DNA of 64,000 nucleotides from Bacteroidota bacterium (GTDB lineage Bacteria; Bacteroidota; Bacteroidia; Palsa-965): contig JADBYT010000010.1 of assembly GCA_020402865.1 (NCBI GenBank), forward strand, positions 124,001 through 188,000. Reading direction: 5' to 3'. Both the position numbers and the translations under genes were made by a program. The notes under the pieces are model-generated. The model did no database searches and was not told the DNA's origin. It worked only from the letters and a program-made list of their open reading frames with translations. Of this stretch, positions 34,956 to 41,895 are shown one piece after another; the first letter of the stretch is position 1; the number at the start of each line of letters is the position of its first letter.

Positions 34956-36731
34956 ATGAGCATTCAACCAATTACAATCCAGGGAAAACAATTCATGTGC
35001 GGCACCTCACGGTTTATGGTAAGGGGTATTGCCTTATCGGCCAATGCAGTATTGAATACCAAACTGCAAAATATTGAAGATATTCTCTCTGACGAGCATG
35101 CGGAATTTATGGCCAATGATGTGATTCCAAAGCTGGTATCACTTAATGTAAATTGTGTACGTGTGTATCAGGTTGATCCCAACCGCAGCCACGGCAAAAC
35201 CATGAAGCTGCTCGAAAAGAATAATATTTATGTAATGGTGGGACTGGCAACTTCCTATAATTCGGTAAACCAGATGACCGGAGAATATACGCAGGCTACA
35301 TTTGTGCATGCGGCGAGGGTTGTTGACGAGTTTCAGAATTATAACAATACATTTTGCTTTTCAGTAGGAAACGAAGTAGAATTTCCCGGACAAATGGCGT
35401 CAAACATTAAGTCTGCTAACCCTGCTCTTTCAGACGCCGAAGTGGTAACCGCAACTGTTACGCTGCAATACACTGTAGCACAGTCAATGAAATCATTTGC
35501 ACGGGATATTAAGAATCACATAAAAGGGAATAACTACCGACAGATCCCCGTAGGTGTTGCCATGCAGGACGGGCCTGAATCTTCGTGGGGAACCGGCAAC
35601 CCGAATGCGTATCAGCAAGGAATAATTGGCACCGATATTATTGCTCAATTTTATACTTCGGGCAATGCAGACAAAATTATGGATTTCATCGGTATCAACA
35701 GCTACCGCTATGTATCGGGAAGCGGGCAGGCATCAGTGGCTTATTCTGGGCTTGCAAATAATGAGGCGCCGAAATATCCTGTCCCCGCATTTCTCACCGA
35801 ATCAGGAGGTCTTCCCCAACCCAATGCTGCACGCAGCTGGAATGACGTGCCCACATTGTATCCCGGCACCGAAACATACTACAAGCAACTCTCCGGACAA
35901 ATTGCGTTTCAGTTAATCGATGAAGGTGCAGGCTATGGAATTTACACTGTGAATAACGATAATAGCCTTAGCCCGCAATTTACTGACGGTGATACTAATC
36001 TTGCTACACAGTTTAGTAATGTATCTGCTATTTCTGTCCCTGATGCAGAAACGACTCCAATGGTTCCGGTCACTGCACCATCTTCAACAACGCCTCCCGG
36101 TATGAGCTCGATTTCACTCAGCTGGCCTGATCTGTTGCCTCTCAAAACCTATCTCGTACCCGACAGCACAGTAACTGTAAGCAACTATTCAAGTAATAGT
36201 GTACTGATCATTCAGCAGGGTGGTGTAATTGGCAAAGTAGGAGCCGCTTCCAGCCAGGGACCTCCCATAGTTCCCACAAGTGCGAATATTCATGTGGTTA
36301 GCGGTCATACAATTTCTGTTTTGGGAAACAGCGGAACAGAATCTTCGCCCACATGGATTGCACTTTGCGATGTACCTGCCGCTTCTGTAACCGATGGCAT
36401 GACGTTTACAACAGCAGTTGACTGGGGATCAGGTGTAGCCTGTCCCATATCAACCACAGTTGTTTCGGTGACCGTAGAAAACTATTCCACTTCAAGCAGC
36501 ATTGTAGTGGTACAGAATGGACATGTGATGGGTAGTGTAGCAGCTGCAACTTCAGATCAAACTCCAGCTTCAGCAACTGTTTCTGTTACGCCCGGTGTTG
36601 ATTTGCTGATTCAGGGCCCCGCACCCTCTTATAATATGTGCTGCAAGGTAAGTGCAGCCGATGTAACAGCAGGTATTACTATTTCAAACAATATTACCTG
36701 GGGTTCCGGCGCAGTATGTATGATCGGATAA
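34956..36731 (+). CDS. GH72-like beta-1,3-glucanosyltransferase homologue, no signal peptide
   Basis: The first 335 of 591 residues follow the fungal Gas1/Gel family closely by eye: ITIQGKQFM, FMVRGIALSANA, LNVNCVRVYQVD, FSVGNEVEF, NYRQIPVGVAMQ, DFIGINSYRYVSG and VPAFLTESGG. Glu140 and Glu282 occupy the positions of the acid/base and nucleophile. GH72 enzymes cut and rejoin beta-1,3-glucan chains. Unlike fungal forms, there is no signal peptide, GPI site or T9SS domain. The C-terminal 210 residues hold two copies of an approximately 100-residue strand-rich module (VSNYSSNSVLIIQQGGVIG, VENYSTSSSIVVVQNGHVMG), each ending WGSG-A-C. A strong terminator follows. Confidence 0.75.
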   Translation: MSIQPITIQGKQFMCGTSRFMVRGIALSANAVLNTKLQNIEDILSDEHAEFMANDVIPKLVSLNVNCVRVYQVDPNRSHGKTMKLLEKNNIYVMVGLATSYNSVNQMTGEYTQATFVHAARVVDEFQNYNNTFCFSVGNEVEFPGQMASNIKSANPALSDAEVVTATVTLQYTVAQSMKSFARDIKNHIKGNNYRQIPVGVAMQDGPESSWGTGNPNAYQQGIIGTDIIAQFYTSGNADKIMDFIGINSYRYVSGSGQASVAYSGLANNEAPKYPVPAFLTESGGLPQPNAARSWNDVPTLYPGTETYYKQLSGQIAFQLIDEGAGYGIYTVNNDNSLSPQFTDGDTNLATQFSNVSAISVPDAETTPMVPVTAPSSTTPPGMSSISLSWPDLLPLKTYLVPDSTVTVSNYSSNSVLIIQQGGVIGKVGAASSQGPPIVPTSANIHVVSGHTISVLGNSGTESSPTWIALCDVPAASVTDGMTFTTAVDWGSGVACPISTTVVSVTVENYSTSSSIVVVQNGHVMGSVAAATSDQTPASATVSVTPGVDLLIQGPAPSYNMCCKVSAADVTAGITISNNITWGSGAVCMIG

Positions 36732-36737
36732 AGTTGA

Positions 36738-36773
36738 ATCAGGAGCAGTAATTTAAGCATTACTGCTCCTGAT
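36738..36773 (+). terminator. Terminator after the GH72-like gene
   Basis: ATCAGGAGCAGTAAT (36738-36752) and ATTACTGCTCCTGAT (36759-36773) form a perfect 15-bp stem with a 6-nt loop, followed by a T6 run. Confidence 0.9.
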
Positions 36774-36818
36774 TTTTTATGATGAAACTAAGTGAATTGT
36801 TTTGTAGTTATGAAAAGG

Positions 36819-36849
36819 GAGGCTGTCTTAAAAGGATTGAGACAGCCTC
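36819..36849. terminator. Hairpin after the minus-strand 321-residue gene
   Basis: GAGGCTGTCT (36819-36828) and AGACAGCCTC (36840-36849) pair perfectly. It lies 37 bases beyond the stop at 36887. The GAGGCTGT start resembles the MITE ends at 12575, but here it is simply a hairpin stem. Confidence 0.65.
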
Positions 36850-36886
36850 TTTTCATATCCACCGGTCGTATCTGTAATTCCCCTGA

Positions 36887-37852
36887 TTATTTACCCTTAT
36901 TCCCCATTCCCGGCTCCACACAGCCACAGGGCGGACTCTTTCGTTTTTTACAATGCAGCGTAATGGTAATATCTTCATCTTTAAAATCTTTAAGATTAAT
37001 GCTGGTGGCGTATGTTTTTTTTCCGCTTTTAGCCTCAAGCACAAAAAAAACTTCGTTGTATAAAAGAATATCATTAAGAATTGTAACGCGGCAATCTAAA
37101 AATGTAGTGTCTGTTAAAGGCAGGGAATTACCGGCTGGCTGGCTAACGGTTGTGTAATAAGGCAAAAAAAGTCTTTCGGGTTTGCCCGAATTTGTATCCA
37201 ATGACCCAATACCGGAGGCGCCTTCAGCACCGGCAATCTTGTTTTTATCCAACCACGGAAAATCGGCACACGCTACCTTAAATGGCACAACATCTTGTCC
37301 GTTTTCTTTAAATGATTGATCAAAGCTGACATCAAAATATTTGATCTGAACTGGTTTCAAAATATTGTAATTAAGATAAACCAATTGAACAGGCTTTTTA
37401 CCCGCCAGCTCAAATTCGTCTGGAATAACCAGGCCGATATCATATAGTGTACCCGGATCATTTTCTTTTTTTACATCGAAAACCGGCGGGGAAGAAATGT
37501 AATACTTGGAAACGTAATACTTCGTTGGCTTTCCGTTTATCGTATCAGTCTGCCAGCCGTAAGGAATGCCCGACAACACCTGATTGGCGGTATTCCATAA
37601 ATAACCGTTGCCCGAAATAATAGTGTTACAGCCGTATAGCGTAACGGAATGGGGTGCTGTAGAAGACATGCTGTTACTTCCCAGGCTGAAATTAACAAAC
37701 GCCGTTTCCGATGGATTAGCCGGATTCTGAACATTAACATGAGAGGTAAATATGAATAACGCTATGACTGCAAGTACAGCAATTTTAGACTTGATGGAAA
37801 AGACAGGCGCCTGCAGAGAATACCTTTTTTTAAACGAAAAGAGTGTGTTCAT
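36887..37852 (-). CDS. Hypothetical membrane-anchored or secreted protein
   Basis: The 321-residue protein has a basic start and one hydrophobic segment at about 24-37 (IAVLAVIALFIFTS), an anchor or an unusually late signal. The remainder is strand-rich and polar, with APHSVTLYGCNTII, a run of strands around ILKPVQIKYFDVSFD and a Cys-Lys-Pro-rich end (HCKKRKSPPCGCVEPG). No family is recognised and there is no sorting domain. It is a single gene ending at a hairpin. Confidence 0.6.
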   Translation of the reverse strand: MNTLFSFKKRYSLQAPVFSIKSKIAVLAVIALFIFTSHVNVQNPANPSETAFVNFSLGSNSMSSTAPHSVTLYGCNTIISGNGYLWNTANQVLSGIPYGWQTDTINGKPTKYYVSKYYISSPPVFDVKKENDPGTLYDIGLVIPDEFELAGKKPVQLVYLNYNILKPVQIKYFDVSFDQSFKENGQDVVPFKVACADFPWLDKNKIAGAEGASGIGSLDTNSGKPERLFLPYYTTVSQPAGNSLPLTDTTFLDCRVTILNDILLYNEVFFVLEAKSGKKTYATSINLKDFKDEDITITLHCKKRKSPPCGCVEPGMGNKGK

Positions 37853-38172
37853 ATTTCAAATATATTGATACGGTATAACTGGCAATCAGCTTGTATTCAA
37901 AGATGCCAGCATATACATACATTCAACAATAATCACGTATTTATACGCGCATAATAAGCAATTGATCCTATACATTCGTAAAATTCAATTATCTGGCATC
38001 AGCTGTAAACAGACCCATTTGAAGACCCGGCCCGGATTAGCCTATTAAATCAGTATGACAAGATGCTATTCTGTAAAATTCCATCTGATTTAATTTGGAG
38101 GTATTGCATTGAACAAAAACCGGGTTGTTTTTAATAGTCTGACTATGTATTAACCCAAACAAACCAACACAA
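37853..38172. other. 320-bp intergenic region
   Basis: This AT-rich gap separates two divergent genes. No ORF, RNA gene or strong repeat was recognised, and no full TAnnTTTG box near either start. Confidence 0.4.
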
Positions 38173-38961
38173 ATGAACCCAACAAACATTCTTATCCGTC
38201 CGGCTGCAAGAGGTGGAAAATATCTGGGGCCGGATGCCGCCAACAGTAACAAGCACAGTGCAGCCATAGTTTTGTTTGATGCATCGCTTCAAACAATTGT
38301 TGCGGGAGGTTTAACCAACACTGCATCACCGGTTGAGGCTGGCCCAGCCACACTCATGAATCCGGTTGCCCGCTGCAATCCGTTTGCTACCGATCAGAAT
38401 ACGGTAGGCATTACACTTTCAGTAAATATTTCAGAACCTACACAATTCTGGCTGGTTGCAGCCGGGCCTTTATCATATCCCGATCAGGCGGCCTGCACCA
38501 TGACGTTGATAACGGTTTTGCCGGATACAGCTATTGGCACCCCGTTTTACCCCGAAGGCATTGTTGTTGAAATTCCCGGACTGTGTATTTCAAACGTTAA
38601 TGCTGTGCTTTCGGGCAGTACATTGAGTGCGGGTGCCACTGTAACTATGATGTGCGGCTGCAAAATAAATCCGGCACCGGAGTCGCCGTGGCCACCAACT
38701 GATTTTGTGGTTCAGTTAAATACAATTACAAAAAGTAATGCACACTATGTGTATCAGATTCCTTACAATGAGGCTGTTGTTTCAACCTTCTCGGGCAGCT
38801 GGCCAAATCAAGCCCCAAACGATCCGATAGCGCAGGCATGGATTAGTGCATTTGAACCTAAGCTGGGTAATGCAGGTCATTTCAGACTTACTGAAAGCAA
38901 CGAAATGCCACAAAATCTGATCATTAAAAAAATGTTTGATTACCTGCAGCTCGCCAAGTAA
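38173..38961 (+). CDS. Unrecognised protein next to the repeat array
   Basis: The 262-residue protein begins MNPTNILIRPAARGGKYLG, with no signal peptide. It is strand-rich, with repeated Ala-Gly-Pro stretches (GLTNTASPVEAGPATLM, FWLVAAGPLSYPDQAACTM), a Cys-rich MMCGCKINPAPE centre and a helical end. The composition suggests a structural or particle-like protein, but I know no family. Like the GH72 homologue it lacks export signals. Its stop lies 15 bases before a partial tRNA copy that starts the tandem array. Confidence 0.6.
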   Translation: MNPTNILIRPAARGGKYLGPDAANSNKHSAAIVLFDASLQTIVAGGLTNTASPVEAGPATLMNPVARCNPFATDQNTVGITLSVNISEPTQFWLVAAGPLSYPDQAACTMTLITVLPDTAIGTPFYPEGIVVEIPGLCISNVNAVLSGSTLSAGATVTMMCGCKINPAPESPWPPTDFVVQLNTITKSNAHYVYQIPYNEAVVSTFSGSWPNQAPNDPIAQAWISAFEPKLGNAGHFRLTESNEMPQNLIIKKMFDYLQLAK

Positions 38962-38976
38962 ACGTTCGAAAAAAAA

Positions 38977-39018
38977 AGGAATCGAACCTGTATTAAAAGT
39001 TTAGGAAACTAATATTCT
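38977..39018 (-). repeat. Partial copy of the tRNA-Arg gene
   Basis: These 42 bases match 39421-39462 inside the tRNA-Arg gene at 39 positions, in the same orientation. The copy covers the T-arm, variable region and anticodon arm but lacks both acceptor strands, so it cannot be a tRNA. With the intact gene it brackets the tandem array, like an att-type duplication. Confidence 0.75.
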
Positions 39019-39021
39019 GAA

Positions 39022-39378
39022 TAGAGAGCGGAGAAACGGAACGAGAGAGCGGAGAAACAGAACGAGAGCGTAGAGAAAAGGGACGAGAGAGCGGAGAAAC
39101 GGAACGAGAGCGGAGAGAAAAGGAACGAGAGAGCGGAGAAACAGAACGAGAGCGGAGAGACAAGGAACGAGAGAGCGGAGAAACAGAACTAGAGCGGAGA
39201 GAAAAGGAACGAGAGAGCGGAGAAACAGAACGAGAGCGGAGAGAAAAGGAACGAGAGAGCGGAGAAACAGAACGAGAGCGTAGAGAAACGGAACGAGAGA
39301 GCGGAGAAACAGAACGAGAGCGGAGAGACAAGGAACGAGAGAGCGGAGAAACAGAACGAGAGCGGAGAAAAATAATCC
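39022..39378. repeat. Purine-rich tandem array, 21-bp half-units in 42-bp period
   Basis: Two related 21-mers alternate, GAGAGAGCGGAGAAACAGAA(C) and GAGAGCGGAGAGAAAAGGAA(C). The first type recurs at 39043 and every 42 bases to 39337, eight times, plus a first partial copy. Variation is limited to single bases. There are no spacers, so it is not a CRISPR. A long minus-strand reading frame (SPLSRSF-type repeats) exists only because 21 is a multiple of three. Confidence 0.9.
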
Positions 39379-39404
39379 GCTCTCTGCTCTGTTTCTCCGC
39401 TCTG
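39339..39404. repeat. Large hairpin formed by the last array unit and its inverted copy
   Basis: The last unit (39339-39366) is followed after 9 nt by its near-perfect reverse complement (39376-39404), giving a stem of about 26 pairs. It ends 7 bases before the 3' end of the tRNA-Arg gene, where it could act as that gene's terminator. Confidence 0.8.
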
Positions 39405-39410
39405 ATTTTG

Positions 39411-39482
39411 TAGCCCCGACAGGAATCGAACCTGTATCAAAAGTTTAGGAAACTTCTATTCTATCCATTGAACTACGGGGCC
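39411..39482 (-). tRNA. tRNA-Arg (CCT)
   Basis: The minus strand folds as a full cloverleaf. The acceptor is GGCCCCG with CGGGGCT (first pair G-T), the anticodon arm is GAAGT-TTCCTAA-ACTTT with anticodon CCT, and the T-arm is ACAGG-TTCGATT-CCTGT. The discriminator is A and no CCA is encoded beyond a CA. CCT reads the AGG codon. It lies next to the tandem array on its 3' side. Confidence 0.92.
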
Positions 39483-39655
39483 AGAACAGAATGTAAATTT
39501 ACACACTCCTGTGCAATCCGTGGTGGTGAATGCAAAAAATGCAATAACACATCAGTCTTTTGGGGATAAATGCCAAAAACACCTGTCATACCGGAAGATT
39601 TCAATTTGTTATTTCGTGCCGGATTAAGGTCATTTGCAGCGTAATAATTCCTGTT

Positions 39656-40333
39656 ATGCGAAAAATTCTGTTTTGCTTTTTCTTTTTACAGTTTGCAAAC
39701 ACCGAAATCTACGCGCAGATTGACACCGTAAGCTGGCGAAAAGGGTTGACACTTTACGTCGATCCGCTTTACGCCATGCGATTTGGCAGTCCGTCGGGGC
39801 TGCGTGCCGGTTTTATTCAAACACTTGGTAATGACTGGATGGCCGGAGCACAGCTTACACTTTACGGTATTCCCAGCAAGCGAATGAAAAAGCCCAGAGG
39901 TGTAAGCACATTTATTGAAATAAAACGAGTGCTGCCCAAAACTATAACAGGTAATTCATACAGCTGGATGGGTTTACAAATTGGCGCAATGAATTATCGC
40001 TACAGTAATTTAACGTATGTAAAAGACGCTAATGATAGTTTATTGTATTCGTATAAAGGACGTTATCATCTGCATACAGAGCATTTCCGGATTGGTTACG
40101 GTTATCGTGAAGTGTTATTGCGCAATATTGATATTGAAGCGGGAATATGGCTGGGTGTAAGATACCGGGATCAGGATCTGTATGGGTTTTCTGAATCGCA
40201 AAACGATCAGATCATGCAGGATTTTGATGGTGTTGCATCGAGTATATTCAACAGAAAATATGATCTGAAAGAACGCTTTACACCTGATCTGGGAATCAAT
40301 ATTCGTGTATGTTACCTGATTCGGCCGAGATGA
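39656..40333 (+). CDS. Probable outer-membrane beta-barrel protein
   Basis: From ATG 39656 the product has 225 residues; the longer reading from 39560 precedes the signal peptide. It starts MRKILFCFFFLQFANTEIYA-Q, a signal peptide. Alternating strands then fit an eight- to ten-stranded barrel (GLTLYVDPLYAMRFG, WMAGAQLTLYGIP, WMGLQIGAMNYRYSN, FRIGYGYREVLLRNI, LGINIRVCYLIRPR). A C-terminal strand ending in R rather than F is slightly unusual. No named family is recognised. It is convergent with the deaminase gene 9 bases away. Confidence 0.7.
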   Translation: MRKILFCFFFLQFANTEIYAQIDTVSWRKGLTLYVDPLYAMRFGSPSGLRAGFIQTLGNDWMAGAQLTLYGIPSKRMKKPRGVSTFIEIKRVLPKTITGNSYSWMGLQIGAMNYRYSNLTYVKDANDSLLYSYKGRYHLHTEHFRIGYGYREVLLRNIDIEAGIWLGVRYRDQDLYGFSESQNDQIMQDFDGVASSIFNRKYDLKERFTPDLGINIRVCYLIRPR

Positions 40334-40342
40334 ATACATGTA

Positions 40343-41362
40343 TTAACTGCGATGCTTTTCATAGTAAGCTCTGGCGGCTGCACTATTCTTAGCTTTCTGT
40401 GCTTCGCTATCGAAACCGGCTTCGAACGAGTTGATAACAAGCTGCAGCACATCTTCTTTAGTAAGATTGAGTGCGCGGGCGGTTTCGAGGTAATTCTCGT
40501 TCATGTAACCGCCAAAGTAAGCCGGATCATCAGAATGAATGGTGGCGTGAAGGCCGAGTGCAAGCATGCGCTTTACAGGATGTTCTTCCATGCGCTGAAT
40601 AACGCGCAGGGCCACGTTTGAAAGCGGACAAAGTGTGAGCGGCATTTTCAGCTGCACCAGTCGCTGCACGAGCTGTTCATCGTCGAGGCAGCGGTTGCCG
40701 TGGTCGATGCGCGAAACGTGCAGCAGGTTTAATGCTTCGTGAATGTATTCGGCCGGGCCTTCCTCGCCGGCGTGTGCCACGGTAAGGAAACCAGCCTCGC
40801 GAGAAGCAGCAAAGACACGCTCGAATTTGGATGGCGGATTGCCTTTCTCCGAAGAATCAAGCCCCACGGCCACAATTTTGTCTTTGTGACGAATGCCGTG
40901 CTGCAAGGTTTCAAACGCCGATTCCTCGCTTAGATGCCGCAGGTACGACATAATAAGCAGTGAGGTAATGCCCCATTCTGCCTCGGCCTCGCGCAATGCA
41001 CGCCAGATGCCGTTTATCACCGTGTCGAATGCCACACCGCGATCGGTATGCGTTTGCGGATCGAAGAAAATTTCGGTGTGTACCACGTTCTGCTCTTTGC
41101 ACTTGAGCAGATAGGCGCGGGTGAGGTCGTAAAAGTCCTGCTCGTGCAACAACACGCCCGCACCGGCGTAGTAAATATCGAGGAAGTCCTGGAGGTTGCT
41201 GAATTTGTACGCTTCCTTCACTTCCTCGGCCGATTTGTATTTAAGCGAAATGCCGTTGCGTTGTGCAATGGCAAACATGAGTTCGGGTTCGAACGAGCCT
41301 TCGATGTGGAGGTGGAGTTCGGACTTGGGTATGCCGGTGATGAATTGTTCGAGTGATGTCAT
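40343..41362 (-). CDS. Adenine deaminase (adenosine/AMP deaminase superfamily)
   Basis: The 339-residue protein has the metal-binding SELHLHIEGSFEPEL start, the catalytic TVAHAGEEGP block with His and Glu, IDHGNRC, and a C-terminal HSDDPAYFGGY. The last motif, with AYFGGY after the Asp pair, is what I recall as marking adenine deaminases of this superfamily rather than true adenosine deaminases. It should convert adenine to hypoxanthine for purine salvage in the cytoplasm. The length is right for the family. Adenosine deaminase is the alternative. Confidence 0.88.
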   Translation of the reverse strand: MTSLEQFITGIPKSELHLHIEGSFEPELMFAIAQRNGISLKYKSAEEVKEAYKFSNLQDFLDIYYAGAGVLLHEQDFYDLTRAYLLKCKEQNVVHTEIFFDPQTHTDRGVAFDTVINGIWRALREAEAEWGITSLLIMSYLRHLSEESAFETLQHGIRHKDKIVAVGLDSSEKGNPPSKFERVFAASREAGFLTVAHAGEEGPAEYIHEALNLLHVSRIDHGNRCLDDEQLVQRLVQLKMPLTLCPLSNVALRVIQRMEEHPVKRMLALGLHATIHSDDPAYFGGYMNENYLETARALNLTKEDVLQLVINSFEAGFDSEAQKAKNSAAARAYYEKHRS

Positions 41363-41371
41363 TGGTACAAG

Positions 41372-41890
41372 TTACTTTTTCCCCAACAAACCTGAAACTA
41401 CATGGTATGCGGCCTGTTGAAGCCCACCTCTTTCTTCATTAGTTTTGTAATCAGCCCCATTAATACGAATTTGTTTTCTATCTGCTGTAACTCGAACTGC
41501 AAGCTCTGCATATCCAGCATTTGGATATGTAACTACAGCACCCAATCCCGAAGAAGCTGCATCTATCCATCTAACTGTACAGCACAACAACCACTCGGAT
41601 TCAGAAAGTGGCAACACATAGTATATTCTCAGATAAGGCTGTGTTGGAGGAGACGAAATTAATTTGGAAATATGCTCATGTATTTGATGAACACTTACAT
41701 GAGCAGGCAAACTGGCGTAGAAATAATTTTCGAGCCTGGAATCGAAAACCTGCCTCAGGTTCAGCATCCCATTTTGAAATTTCAGCACCCTTGACATCGC
41801 AAACTCAGGATGATGCTTATCGGCACCTTTTGCAGCTGTCGATTTGAAAATTCCCCTTATAAATAAAAACAGATTAACTAACCCAAACAT
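41372..41890 (-). CDS. Hypothetical protein between metG and adenine deaminase
   Basis: The 172-residue protein has a weakly hydrophobic start (MFGLVNLFLFIRGIF), perhaps a membrane anchor, and a mixed body with SEWLLCCTVRWIDAASS and VTYPNAGYAELAVRVTADRK. No family is recognised. It begins 5 bases after the metG stop and ends 9 bases before the deaminase ATG, so the three probably share a transcript. Base composition is lower in GC than both neighbours. Confidence 0.6.
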   Translation of the reverse strand: MFGLVNLFLFIRGIFKSTAAKGADKHHPEFAMSRVLKFQNGMLNLRQVFDSRLENYFYASLPAHVSVHQIHEHISKLISSPPTQPYLRIYYVLPLSESEWLLCCTVRWIDAASSGLGAVVTYPNAGYAELAVRVTADRKQIRINGADYKTNEERGGLQQAAYHVVSGLLGKK

Positions 41891-41895
41891 AGCAT

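Noticed and set aside
36819-36849. Second MITE copy suggested by GAGGCTGT
   Set aside because: Only a 10-bp hairpin stem is shared; the rest of the element is absent.
39022-39378. Possible CRISPR array
   Set aside because: Units are contiguous and near-identical with no unique spacers, and no cas genes are present.
38993-39440. Minus-strand reading frames of Ser-Arg-rich repeats across the tandem array
   Set aside because: They exist only because the repeat unit is 21 bp; there is no start context and one runs into the tRNA region.
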